Part shown: positions 47,017 to 58,099 of the stretch, piece by piece
Layout: each line of letters begins with the position of its first letter
Position numbering within the stretch: position 1 is the first letter of the stretch
Assembly: GCA_009809945.1 (NCBI GenBank)
Contig: WTPW01000689.1
Location: forward strand, 106,813 to 170,812
Length of the DNA: 64,000 nt
Origin: Gigaspora margarita
Lineage: Eukaryota > Glomeromycota > Glomeromycetes > Diversisporales > Gigasporaceae
Reading direction: 5' to 3'
Translations under genes and position numbers: made by a program
The notes under the pieces: generated by a model
Database searches by the model: none
What the model saw: only the letters and a program-made list of their open reading frames with translations
Told to the model about the DNA's origin: nothing

Positions 47017-48107
47017 CAACTCTTTCCAACGATCACTTGTACCAACAAATATACCAAAATTTTTGAGAAATAGATTTTAATGACAAACAGTAGAAAGGAA
47101 ACAGGAAACCTGAATAAATAAGACAGCACTTGTCGTTTAGAGGTAAAGTTCATAGACTGCCTGCTGACAAGCTCAGAGTTTATCACTCACCGCGGAAAAT
47201 AAGGTACGGCACTTGTCATTTAGAGATAGAGTTCATAGACTATATGCCGACAAGCTCAGAGTTTATCACTCACTGAGAAGCAAGTACTGGCCCACTCGAA
47301 GGAGTGCTACCATGTGGTCGATTAAAACTATTTAAGAAAAGACCTATGCTCTTTACAAATATACAAGTGAACCTCAGGTGCCGACGACTCAAATTATTTT
47401 CTAACAAAAGTGGGCTTTTTGGCGTACCCCCTCCAAAAGATCAGCAATGTTTATTCCGTCCAAATTGGGAAGGCACCAGCCATTTTGGGTTCCGGGCTCT
47501 GAGTGTAAACGAAGAACCACGTGTAGGTGTTTTGGAGAAACCACGAGTTAGAATTTACTGCCAGAATTTTCTAGCACCTTCTTTTTTTTTGTTTTTCAGA
47601 ATTTTCATTTTTGGTTTCAATTTTCATGTATATGCTGGATTACTTCTGTTTTTTTTTTTGCTTTTTTCATCTTTGTTCAGTTATAACTGAATCACATTTA
47701 GGATCTCTGTTTTATTTTCTTTTTCAGTTTTTTTCTTTTCTTTCTCTTTCTTGTTTCCTAAATGTTTTGTTTTTTCTGTTATAAACATGGCATGTATTTT
47801 TCTTTTCTCATATGAGAGTAAGGTTTAACTATTCTGCCCGGACCTAGTGGGAGAAGTTTTAATGAAAGGATAGGTAGTCTGGACTTGGCCGGCAGGTGCC
47901 ACCAGTGAACGAATTAATCAGATGATGGTCAGAAGGTTTTTTCAAGAGGGAATTCTTGCTGCGGCTAGTCACATTTAAGCACTGTAAGGGAAATCTGAAT
48001 GTGCTTTTATATTAAATAGAAAATGTAGTAACACATTTTAAATATAATATTTACTTTAAAGTTTTCCGAGAAAATAAAAGCAGGACTGCCAAAACTTAAA
48101 AAAAAAA
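47017..48107 (+). mobile_element. retroposon-like insert 1 with poly(A) and 16-bp TSD
   Basis: Flanked by AATAATACAAAATGCT at 47001-47016 and 48108-48123 and ending in an A-run (about 48098-48109). Much richer in GC than the window. It holds an 82-bp tandem duplication (CACTTGTCGTTTAGAGGTAA, 47120-47280) and a pyrimidine-rich tract (47575-47780). The open frame 47304-47690 shows no recognisable domain and is probably chance. A LINE-mobilised transcript is the likely origin. Confidence 0.65.
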
Positions 48108-48496
48108 AATAATACAAAATGCTGACCTCAGGTCCGATAGCATAGCAGTTATGCTCCGAGGTTGCAAATTGAAAGGTTGCCAGTTCAAATCTCATTGGCA
48201 GCGAATGCCAATTCTTATTAGGGAACTGTAACACCGTGAGAAGACAGGTACCCAGGACATCAATCGATGGACTTAATGAGCAATTGGTGCAACAAACCCT
48301 CCGAGGTTCAACTTGTTAGCTGGGATCTGCAATTTGTATAACCGAAGTTATGAGACATAGTGAAGATAATGTTACAAACTCCTGGCGAGAATTTCTGCCC
48401 CATGGCTGTTAGGTCGGTGGGACCAAAGTCTGAGGTTAAAACGTGGAATACTGCATATCCGGCTATAGGCAGGATGTTAAAACTGATGGTGAGAAG

Positions 48497-50277
48497 TAGT
48501 GCTCCTATGAACTGAACTTGAACCAGACTTTAGTCAAGTCTGAGTCTGGTTCGATTTTCAGACCGGACTCGGACTTTTATATTCAGACTTTTTAGTCAAG
48601 TCCGAGTTTGGTCCGGGTCCGGTTCGAAGTTCACGAACTGGTCCGGGTTCGAATACAGTTATATGTATTTTTTGGTGCTGAACAAGTTTACTTAGTGCAT
48701 GTTTTTTAGAATTAATTAGTAAAATTTTATGAATTATAAGATTTTATAAAATTTTATTAATAAAATTTTATAAAATCTTATAATTCACAAAATTTTATTA
48801 ATTAATTCTAANNNNATGCACTAAGTAAACTTATTCAGCACCTAAAAATGCATCAAATCGGCAGAATTTATTTTAGTTTACTTGAAATTTAGAGGATAGA
48901 TGCATAATTTTGGATTTTTGATCAAAAAAGTCAAATTTAAGCATCTATTCTCCAAATTTCAAGTAAAATAAAAAACAATCGGCCGATTTAATGTGTTATT
49001 AGGTGCTGAATAAGTTTACTTAGTGCATNNNNNNNNNNNNNNNNNNNNNNNNNNNNNNNNNNNNNNNNNNNNNNNNNNNNNNNNNNNNNNNNNNNNNNNN
49101 NNNNNNNNNNNNNNNNNNNNNNNNNNNNNNNNNNNNNNNNNNNNNNNNNNNNNNNNNNNNNNNNNNNNNNNNNNNNNNNNNNNNNNNNNNNNNNNNNNNN
49201 NNNNNNNNNNNNNNNNNNNNNNNNNNNNNNNNNNNNNNNNNNNNNNNNNNNNNNNNNNNNNNNNNNNNNNNNNNNNNNNNNNNNNNNNNNNNNNNNNNNN
49301 NNNNNNNNNNNNNNNNNNNNNNNNNNNNNNNNNNNNNNNNNNNNNNNNNNNNNNNNNNNNNNNNNNNNNNNNNNNNNNNNNNNNNNNNNNNNNNNNNNNN
49401 NNNNNNNNNNNNNNNNNNNNNNNNNNNNNNNNNNNNNNNNNNNNNNNNNNNNNNNNNNNNNNNNNNNNNNNNNNNNNNNNNNNNNNNNNNNNNNNNNNNN
49501 NNNNNNNNNNNNNNNNNNNNNNNNNNNNNNNNNNNNNNNNNNNNNNNNNNNNNNNNNNNNNNNNNNNNNNNNNNNNNNNNNNNNNNNNNNNNNNNNNNNN
49601 NNNNNNNNNNNNNNNNNNNNNNNNNNNNNNNNNNNNNNNNNNNNNNNNNNNNNNNNNNNNNNNNNNNNNNNNNNNNNNNNNNNNNNNNNNNNNNNNNNNN
49701 NNNNNNNNNNNNNNNNNNNNNNNNNNNNNNNNNNNNNNNNNNNNNNNNNNNNNNNNNNNNNNNNNNNNNNNNNNNNNNNNNNNNNNNNNNNNNNNNNNNN
49801 NNNNNNNNNNNNNNNNNNNNNNNNNNNNNNNNNNNNNNNNNNNNNNNNNNNNNNNNNNNNNNNNNNNNNNNNNNNNNNNNNNNNNNNNNNNNNNNNNNNN
49901 NNNNNNNNNNNNNNNNNNNNNNNNNNNNNNNNNNNNNNNNNNNNNNNNNNNNNNNNNNNNNNNNNNNNNNNNNNNNNNNNNNNNNNNNNNNNNNNNNTTT
50001 TATTAATAAAATTTTATAAAATCTTATAATTCATAAAATTTTACTAATTAATTCTAAAAAACATGCACTAAGTAAACTTGTTCAGCACCAAAAAATACAT
50101 ATAACTGTATTCGAACCCGGACCAGTTCGCGAACTTCGAACCGGACTCGGACTGAACTTATACTTGAGTCTGAGTCTGGTCCGAAGTCCGAAATTAGTAA
50201 TATTTAGAGTCTGAGTCCAGTTCGATCCCGGACTGAACCCGGACCGGACTGAACCCGAACCAAACCTAGGAGCACTA
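48497..50277. mobile_element. hAT-like foldback, TSD GTGAGAAG
   Basis: Ends TAGTGCTCCTATGAAC and (reverse) TAGTGCTCCTAGGTTTG, flanked by perfect GTGAGAAG (48489-48496 and 50278-50285). Subterminal CGGACTCGGACT and GGTCCGGGTT motifs are GC-rich. The interior is the ACTTAGTGCA / ATAAGATTTTATA hairpin array shared with 28329-29675. Inserted in SINE-like retroposon 2. Confidence 0.85.
49029..49997. other. assembly gap (969 N)
   Basis: Inside the hAT-like foldback. The flanks are hairpin arms. The long open frame spanning it is an artefact of N bases. Confidence 0.95.
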
Positions 50278-51087
50278 GTGAGAAGGATAGTGAGTTATCA
50301 TCCCCAAAGGGAGTCAAACAAAGCCAGTGATCCCTTGCCTTGGGCAGGTAATGCTGTTGAGGTCGTCATTAAGATGTGAGCTAAAACACTTGGAACTGAG
50401 ACACCGTGGGATTGAGGGACCCAGGACATTGAAAAATGGACTTGTGTTGACTGAAAGTACGGCAGAAGGGAAAAAAAATAATACAAAATGCTTAGCGATC
50501 TTGTGACCCTGTGATTGGATTTTAATGATTTTGGGCTTGTTAGAAGCGTCTCATTGAGATGAACAGTTTGGTAGTAAAATCATCCAAAACGGACCAGTAG
50601 ATCAAGAGCTATTTAATAATATATATATTATATTAGTTGTTATATTAACCAATCAGAATTGAGATTAGGGTGATCACACCATACATGGATGGGGAAGCTA
50701 TTAAGTAAAAAATATTACATGATAAATGGCACGCCCCTAAGCTGTGGTAATAATTGTTTACAAACTTTGATCAAAGATATCTTGGCACTCACCTAACCAA
50801 ATTCAATTAACTTTTTTTTTAATTGTAAAAGGCTATAAAATGCTAAGAAAAAAAGTTGATCGAATTTGGTCAGGTGGGTTCCAAGATATCTTTGATCAAA
50901 GATTTTGTAAAATTCTAAATGTCTATCAAATATAAGCTGCAGCAATAATTGTTTACAAACTTTGATCGAAGATATCTTGGAAACCATCTGACCAAATTCG
51001 TTCAACGTTTTTTTATTTTAATTGTAAAATGCTGTAGAATTCAAAGAAAAAAAGTTGATTGAATTTGGTCAGATGAATTTCAATATA

Positions 51088-51722
51088 TGGTCCAGTGCAG
51101 AAAGATTTGTACCTCAAAAAATTTTGTAATTTCAACTCTATGTAAAAGTTTTTATATTTTTAATTAATTATTAAAAATTTTTTAATATCAAATAAAATAG
51201 GTTTTAATCTAAATTATTATATTATTTTTATTGTTATAACATCATTTTATTTTAATAATTAAGCATGTACAATTTGCTATATTCAAAAAAAAAAAGATAT
51301 TTTTTTTAAAAAAAATGATATTTTAAATAATTTCGCAACCAATATGCAGTTGTATGAGTTTGTACTATGCAAGTGCATTAATGTGCATATGATAAAGATA
51401 TGGTTAAAATTTGAGCAAAATTGAATTACTGGTTGTGAAGAAATTAAGCTTTTAAGCAAGATGATTTGATTTTTTTTTACTATATACACATATATAAAAA
51501 TTATAAAAATTACTATAGTAAATTATATAGTAAAAATTATTAAAAAAAAGCTACTATTAATAAATTTTTTTATTGAATCAATAAAATTATCAAAAAAATT
51601 TTATTTTTATGAATCCGGTAACCTAATAATTATATTAAATTAAAAAAAAATCCAAAATTAATTTGTACAAAAAATATTTGAATCAGAGCTGTTTGAGGTA
51701 CAAATCTTTTTGTACCGGACTA
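51088..51722. mobile_element. Tc1/mariner-like MITE with GATTTGTACCTC ends
   Basis: Inverted ends TGGTCCAGTGCAG..AGATTTGTACCTC and TAGTCCGGTACAA..AGATTTGTACCTC, flanked by TA. It is inserted into one hairpin of the MULE-like element (the ATATCTTTGATC arm is interrupted). AT-rich interior, no gene. Confidence 0.7.
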
Positions 51723-52237
51723 TATCTTTGATCAAAGATTTTGTAAAATTCTAAACATCTATCAAATAAGCTGTAGCAGTAATTGTTTACAAACTTTGAT
51801 CAAAGATATCTTGGCACTCACCTGACCAAATCAATCATCATTTTTTATTTTAATTGTAAAAAGCTATTGAATTCAAAAAAAAAACATTGATCAGATTTGG
51901 TCAGATAGATTCCAAAATATCTTTGATCAAAGTTAAAATTTTTTTAAAAAATTAAAATGATCTACATGGGTGTGGCAATACCAAAAAGGGGTGTGGAAAT
52001 ACCAATTATCTAAAATAATTCTAGCTCATGACAAATGTAATTTTGCTCAGAACTATAGAGCAAATTTTAAACAGTTAAGCAGTTCCAATTTCTATTGGAG
52101 CTTCAATCTTTCATTTAGAGTTTATTTACTTACTTGGAGCTTCAATCTCTCAATTGGAGCTTTAATCATTTGATTAGAGTTTTAATCACTTACTTGAAGC
52201 TTCAAACTCTTGATCAAAGCTTTAATTACCCAACTAT

Positions 52238-53909
52238 GTTACAAACTATAATGAATAAGAAGTTTATAAAATAACAATAGTAATAAAAAAAATAAAACAA
52301 AAAAATTGAGCATAATACTGGATATTTGTTTTTTTTTAATTTGAATATCTGAATTAACTGAATCATCTGACCTAAATCTTATAATTTTTAGTACTATTCA
52401 ATGAGACTAGAAATACTGCAGATCTGTAATAACATAATCTCTGCATAATTCAGATTTTATGCAATAGCATATTTGCATATTAGAATGAATTTCATATAAT
52501 TAATAAAGCATAGTCTGTGCATAAAATGGCCAAAATTAAAGATAAAGTAATACCAATCTTCCTTATGCATAGAGATTTGCATTTGATTGTACAAAACATA
52601 AATCATCATATTTGAATTTCAAATAACTATATGGGCTGATTTGACTCCATTGGATAATTACTTGTTATATTTGCAAATAAGATCATCAAATTTGCACCAA
52701 TAAAATAAATTTGTTTTATGTAAATTTTGTGATTATTATGAATTTGTCCTATACTAAAAATCAATATTACGATTAGATGATTTCTAAACCAATTATAAAC
52801 AATTATCTCTCTTAAATCTCCTTGCAATCACAATTTATAGATGGGTATTTGTTGAAATGAGTAGAAATGAATAGAAATGAGTAGAAATAGATAGAAATGA
52901 GCAAAAGGTATTAAAACTAAAAATATTAGCTTTTAAATAAGATTTTATATTAGGTTTTCTGTCTTTTGTTTATTTATTTATTTTTTAGCAACTTCATATT
53001 TACAACCCTCTTTTTTTTAAAGTTTTTATACTATTTTACTAAATATATAAACTATGTAGAAGATTGAGAAACAATAATTTTAAAATATTTTATTATGGAA
53101 CAAATATTTTTAAAAGTACTAGTATAAAGTGGATTACTTTTTGTAAAGAATTATAAACCCAATTTCAAAAATGATAGCATTTAATTTTTAGAGACTTGAC
53201 ATGTTTTTTAAATTAGACTTACTGTATTATTTTTAATAAATTTATTATATTTTTTCTTATATAAAAGAATTATATACTGCATTATTAAAGCCTTAAAAAT
53301 TATCCTTTATGCAATAAATTTGTGTGTAATTTTAATTATATATATTTATAGTATTAATGCTATAATGCTTCTAACTCAATTATCACACCATGTGATATAA
53401 CTAATTAGAGTCAAATCTGCCCATATGGGTATGAATATTAAGTAATATAACATACCATTAAAGCACAAGAAATATATATTATACTAAAATTTTGCAGAGA
53501 ATTTTTTGTTAGAATGCAAAAGACAGTTCTGTAAATACAATTCTTTTATAATTTAATATTACACAGATCCTGTAGTTTTATTGGTAAGTTACAGATAGGT
53601 TCAGTAACTTACAATAATAATAAAAATTTATAATAATAAATTTACAACTCTAGTGATTGCATATTTTGCATATTTTTATCTAATCCACATAATCTATAGC
53701 ATAATTTTAAAAAATTTATTGCATAATTTGTATAATTTGATTTGTAAAACAGAAAAAATTTGGGCCTGTCATAGCAAAAAATAAGGATCCCTAAATGAAA
53801 TGAATCGAATAGCAATAAAATCATGTGATTCTGGTTGATAATTTGTAACTAGATGCTCAGGAAGTCAGCTTTAGAATAATCAAAATTCAGAGTTAAACAT
53901 TGTTACTGA
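52238..53909. other. X/Y junction and block Y, copy 2
   Basis: Non-coding. 52460-52522 matches the reverse of 7285-7345, and 52515 onward matches 13512 onward, so this copy runs straight through CTGTGCATAAAATGG (52515-52529). From there to 53909 it follows copy 1 without the insertions found at 13576, 16209, 17538 and 19981. Confidence 0.7.
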
Positions 53910-54130
53910 GCTTATAGAGTTTTGAAGCAATTTAGCTTTGTTCATGAGCAAATAGTGATTAAGGTCAAATTATTTAAATTGATAAACTAACACATATAAT
54001 TACAGGTTATAGGATTTCTCTTTGTTAATATAAATAAATATATTGGTTTATTACTATAATACTAAATATTATTAACAATTGTTTTAACTATCTTTCACTG
54101 ACTGAAACTACACTTTTATAATATATCTTT
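53910..54130 (-). mobile_element. LTR-like repeat family A, partial (block Y copy 2)
   Basis: Homologous to 21795-22010, with AATTACAGGTTATAGGATTT and TTAACAATTGTTTTAA. It lacks the minisatellite end. Confidence 0.5.
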
Positions 54131-54364
54131 AATTCACTTTAATCTCTCACTTCCTAGACTGATAAACCTATTGTGTGTGAAACTTTATCCAACCAAATAC
54201 TATCATTTCTTAAAGAACATTATTGATCTAACTATGCTCTTTATTAACTTTTGCAATAATGCTTAACTCACTACATAATGATATTTTAACCATTTCTCTT
54301 ACACATATGGTTATCTTTATCTGAGTTTTAAACAATTCAAACTTCAATTTAGCTCAGGTTTACC

Positions 54365-54514
54365 TAGAGCTGCAGATATTAGAATATCAATAAACATATA
54401 CTATGATGTTTAACATGATGTATGTGATGTGCCGTTTAATATGATTATATATGAGATTTATATGATATGAAAAGTGATGTACTACCTTGGACCTTCTAAA
54501 TGTTTGCAGCTCTA
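54365..54514. mobile_element. hAT-like MITE, TSD GGTTTACC
   Basis: 150 bp with ends TAGAGCTGCAGATATTAGA and (reverse) TAGAGCTGCAAACATTTAGA. Perfect 8-bp duplication GGTTTACC at 54357-54364 and 54515-54522. Absent from block Y copy 1 (about 22825). Same family as 57526-57923. Confidence 0.9.
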
Positions 54515-54967
54515 GGTTTACCAACATATATCTGAGTTAAAGATATGAAAGAAGATGGATTAATTAGATAGCATTGTTTTATATATTATATAACAATGAG
54601 TAGGCCTTAAGAGTGTAAGAATAGTTATGTATGCACTTTGAGGTTTAAGATTAATGATTTTAATCTGAATTTGGGCTAGATGGATAATTCAGAATTAGCT
54701 AAAATTCCAGATGCAAAGTAAGATAGCATGGGTTTATGCTATGTTGTGTATAAATCAGATTATTAAGGTTAAATTGGGTTATTGTTTATTAGTGAATTAG
54801 GTAAGAACTATGAAATTGTGATTTATTTAGTTTTGTTGAAGCATCTTAAGCTTAGAACTACTTCTAGTGGTCCCAGACCAGGATATTTGGTTCCAAACCA
54901 TTGTTTATGGCACAGAACTTAGATCTGGTATCCAAATCCACTATTGATTTTAGTCATATACTAAGAG

Positions 54968-55130
54968 TATACTATTTATCATATGATATTTTTACTTAGT
55001 AGCTATCTCTATCCATATATGGTGTGATCACTTTATCTAATTCTGATTAATTAATATAATATATAGAAGTGATCACTACCTCTGACCATGTATTCATAGT
55101 AAAAATCACATGATAAATAGAATGCTCCTA
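54968..55130. mobile_element. PIF/Harbinger-like MITE, TAA flanks
   Basis: Ends with TATTTATCATATGATATTT and (reverse) TATTTATCATGTGATTTTT. Related to the ends of 46694-50737 and shares the subterminal GGTGTGATCAC motif. Block Y copy 1 near 24211 is empty. Confidence 0.7.
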
Positions 55131-55227
55131 AAGGAAACACATTATCCAGGGCAAAATACCCTAACTATATATGGGGCAGAATTACACAAAAGAAAAAAAT
55201 AATAATTAAAAAAGTTTACAACACTAG

Positions 55228-55352
55228 CAGAGTTGGCAATAAAGCCAATAGAGCTTAATAGTTGTGTAAATGGTACAAAAAGCTAGTATCCAATGGTTCT
55301 ATTCAGAGCTGCATTTGCTCTATTCACAGCTCTATTGACTCTACCAACCCTG
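55228..55352. mobile_element. hAT-like MITE, TSD AACACTAG/AAAACTAG
   Basis: 125 bp with ends CAGAGTTGGCAATAAAGCC and (reverse) CAGGGTTGGTAGAGTCAATA, interior CAATAGAGCT repeats. Seven of eight flanking bases match. Block Y copy 1 near 24300 lacks it. Confidence 0.75.
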
Positions 55353-55805
55353 AAAACTAGGTATCTATGGATATATAGATAATGGATTGGAACTCTACTT
55401 TTGGTAATTTCATAATATTAAAGTTCAAGAGATATGCATGTTTTAAAATATCAATAAAGTAAAAAAATAGTACATACATATGAATGAATAGCATTTTTAT
55501 TGATTATTGAGCTTTTTGAACTAAACTATAATAATTAATTTTTTATCTAATAAGAGTTAGGTAGTTGTTTTATTTTTGGTAATTAAAATATATTAATTTA
55601 TTCATGCATTTAATAATAATAGATTTATTTTTAATTGTTATTTATTTGTTACTATTTTATATTTTTTTTACCAATTTAAAGTTAGGTAATTGTCTTATAT
55701 TTAGTAATTAAAATATGCATTATTTTAATTTATGCATTTTAGAAAAATTGGACTTCCTTTTTAATCATCATTTGCAATTTATTCTATATATACAACTGAT
55801 GTTCA

Positions 55806-56014
55806 TGAAGCAAAAAATTTTGAGAGCACTTGAGCTTGTGCAGTATTTTGCATACAATGCTTTCATGCAAGTGCATGTGCAATTGCAAGTGCAAGCACAG
55901 TGCAAGAGAATAGAGTATAGACTACAATTGGTTGAAATTTGTGAAATCCAAAATTTTCAAAAAATGTTAAGTCTAAAAAAATCAATTGCCAAAAATAAAT
56001 ATCAATGCAACTAA
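55806..56014 (+). pseudogene. Gln/Ala-rich coding-like remnant (copy 2)
   Basis: Open frame part with RALELVQYFAYNAFMQ, a QVHVQLQVQAQ repeat, YRLQLVEICE and SIAKNK. It is the homologue of 25868-26070 and unbroken here. It is followed at once by the insertion beginning at 56014, which truncates it. Function unknown. Confidence 0.35.
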
Positions 56015-56117
56015 ATTTACTATTATTATTGCTTGTTATGTACCCCTTCCTTGCACATAACAGTCATAATCAACCATTCTTAAACCTAAGATCACATCTC
56101 TCAAACAGTCATATTTA

Positions 56118-57192
56118 CAGTCATCCTTCCATATAATCACCTCCCATATAGTCACAAACTCTATATAATCACACCAAAAACATGATACTGTTTTTTTTAT
56201 ATTAAAAACACCTCCATACAGTCACAATAATATTATAATCACTATCACATTTTTTTAGAAATAGTTGGCCGATTTTAATAATAAAATTACTTCTTCACAA
56301 TCATATTTATATATGATCGTAGATAGTTTCTACATATAAAAGTTACGATTTTAATAATTAAATCAACTTTTATGCAATAAGTAAAGTTGTTTGGAAGAAT
56401 AAAATACACCTACTATTAAATTTTTATGCAAATCGGATAACTTTTTATTAGTATTGTTCTCATTCTACTTTCTATAAATATAGTTAAAAAATTTGTAATT
56501 TTTCTTATAGGAACTTAAACAAAAAAAATATATTAATGAAATATCAACCAATTTACATGAAAATTTTATAATAGATGTATTTTGTTCTTCTGAACAACTT
56601 TTCTTATTGCATTAAAATCGATTCACTTAGTATTATTTTGACTTTCATATATAGCAACGATCAATGATCGTATATAAAAATTTTTTAAAAAAATTTTTCT
56701 ATATATAAAAGTCAAAATAATACTAAGTGAATCGATTTTAATGCAATTAGAAAAGTTGTTCAGAAGAACAAAATACATCTATTATAAAATTTTTATGTAA
56801 ATCAGTTGATATTTCATTAATATATTTTTCCGTTTATGTTCCTATAAAAAAAAATTACAAATTTTTTAGCTATACTCGTAGATACGTAAAATGAGAAACA
56901 ATACTAATAAAAAGTTATCCGATTTGCATAAAAATTTAATTCTAGGTGTATTTTATTCTTCCTGACAACTTTACTTATTGCATAAAAGTTGATTTAATTA
57001 TTAAAATCATAACTTTTATATGTAGAAACTATCTACAATCATATATAAAATTTTTAAAATACCTCTACTAAATCACTTTTTTTATATTAATTATAATTTG
57101 TGCTTATATAGAGGTACTTTTATAAAGTCACACCTTTTTATAATCACATATTTGGGCGTACCCAACTGTGTGATTATAGGGGAGGATGACTA
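56118..57192. mobile_element. Tc1/mariner-like foldback, TA flanks
   Basis: Ends CAGTCATCCTTCCATATAAT and (reverse) TAGTCATCCTCCCCTATAAT, flanked by TA (56116-56117 and 57193-57194). The paralogous segment near 57975 is empty. The interior folds into long arms (56330-56480 against 56885-57040; AGTTATCCGATTTGCATAAA). Same family as 28169-29878. Confidence 0.85.
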
Positions 57193-57525
57193 TACATAGT
57201 ACAATATCGGATAGGATCACTAAACAAGCTACAGGAGTTCACATGAGCAGACTTTTTCAAGCATCACCTACTTTCTTTTTTCTTCTTTTTTGGGAGTAGT
57301 AGGAGGGATAGCTGGACATACTGTTAAGCAGAAAATTCAAACTACAAAGAAGACAATAGATTATTATATTACTCAAATACCATTTCTGTTATGAACAAGT
57401 CTTGTGACTCATTAGTTATATGGAATGTCTAGTGACTTGCAATAATGTATCACCTTGTGGCTCCATTCACAAGCAGATTATTATTATTGCTCATCACGTG
57501 CTCCCTTATATATAACAGTCATAAC

Positions 57526-57923
57526 TAGAGCTGCAGACATTAGAATATCAATGAACATATAGGTTGGTGAGTAGAAAAGGAACAAATTATTTTTAGTAAA
57601 ATTTTTTTAATTTTTAAATTTAAATATTTTAACAACTATTTAAACAAATTTGCTAAAAAATTTTTTATTTTAATCTTGAAAATATATAGGATTAAAATAA
57701 AAAAATTCATTAAATTTATTAAGATACTTATTAAAATATTTAAGTTTAAAGTTAAAAAAACTTTTACTTAGAAAAAATTTGTCCCTTTTCTACTAACTTA
57801 TTCCTATATACTATAATGTTTGACATGACATATATATAGTAATGTTTAATATGATTATATATTAATTTTATATAATATAAGAGTAATATACTACCTTGGA
57901 CCTTCTAAATGTCTGCAGCTCTA
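57526..57923. mobile_element. hAT-like MITE, TSD GTCATAAC, with nested foldback
   Basis: Ends TAGAGCTGCAGACATTAGA and its near-perfect reverse, with perfect duplication GTCATAAC (57518-57525 and 57924-57931). Compared with 54365-54514 it contains an additional 245-bp foldback at 57561-57805 whose ends share AGTAGAAAAGG and whose centre is the AAAATAAAAAAATTCATTAA hairpin seen elsewhere. Confidence 0.85.
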
Positions 57924-58099
57924 GTCATAACCAACTATTTTTAAATCTAAGATCATGTTCTCTCAAATGGTCATATCTATGTAGTACAATATAGGATTTT
58001 GGCAAAGATCAGGAAGTTTTTTTCTTTTTCTAGCACCTCCTAAACTATGCTGATCTTGCAAATTAGTAGTATTTTATGAGGTGCTCCTGAACATTCTCC

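Larger units (their letters stand above)
48124..50476 (+). mobile_element. SINE-like retroposon 2, same 16-bp target, split by hAT
   Basis: Lies between AATAATACAAAATGCT at 48108-48123 and 50477-50492, with an A-run before the right copy. The 5' part resembles a tRNA: A-box-like TAGCATAGCAGTTATGC (about 48140) and B-box-like CAGTTCAAATCTC (about 48181), correctly ordered and about 35 bp apart. The body contains a diverged internal repeat (CACCGTG..ACCCAGGACAT at about 48230 and 50403). Without the hAT insert it would be about 565 bp. Confidence 0.65.
46694..50737. mobile_element. PIF/Harbinger-like element, TSD TAA
   Basis: Ends GGGGCGTGCCATTTATCATG and its reverse, flanked by TAA. Other hairpin units of the host element (about 46486 and 50928) show the uninterrupted ATATAAG site. 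A second inverted repeat pair lies inside (46856-46970 against 50485-50600, CTAACAAGCCCAAAATCATT). No transposase remains. The loop hosts two retroposons. The short MITE at 54968-55130 has related ends. Confidence 0.8.
46249..52010. mobile_element. MULE-like foldback element, TSD TAAAATAA
   Basis: Ends share AATTGGKATTTCCACACCCC, and the inverted repeat continues for more than 75 bp (CATGTAGATCATTTTAATTT). TAAAATAA flanks both sides (46241-46248 and 52011-52018), and block X copy 1 near 8090 has one copy and no insert. The remaining body is a hairpin array with arms TTTGATCAAAGATATCTTGG and CACCTGACCAAATTCAATCA, the same plan as 17538-19757 with different sequence. Two elements are inserted into it. 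Confidence 0.85.
45866..52237 (-). mobile_element. LTR-like repeat family A, split by nested elements
   Basis: Reverse copy of 7573-8387: the - strand start (TGTAACATAGTTGGG) is at 52237 and the end (GAAATACCA) at 45866. About 610 bp of LTR sequence remain at 45866-46248 and 52011-52237. The 5.8 kb between them is the inserted MULE-like element and its passengers. Confidence 0.6.

Noticed and set aside
47304-47690. 128-codon ORF in a GC-richer stretch
   Set aside because: No recognisable domain. It lies in a poly(A)-tailed retroposon-like insert and ends in a pyrimidine tract that gives only Phe/Leu/Ser.
48124-48215. functional tRNA gene
   Set aside because: A-box-like and B-box-like motifs exist, but I could not draw a full cloverleaf with an acceptor stem. 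A SINE head fits better with the poly(A) and TSDs.
49023-50006. 327-codon open frame
   Set aside because: It consists of N bases. The same holds for 61077-61670 and the frames crossing 18360-18534.
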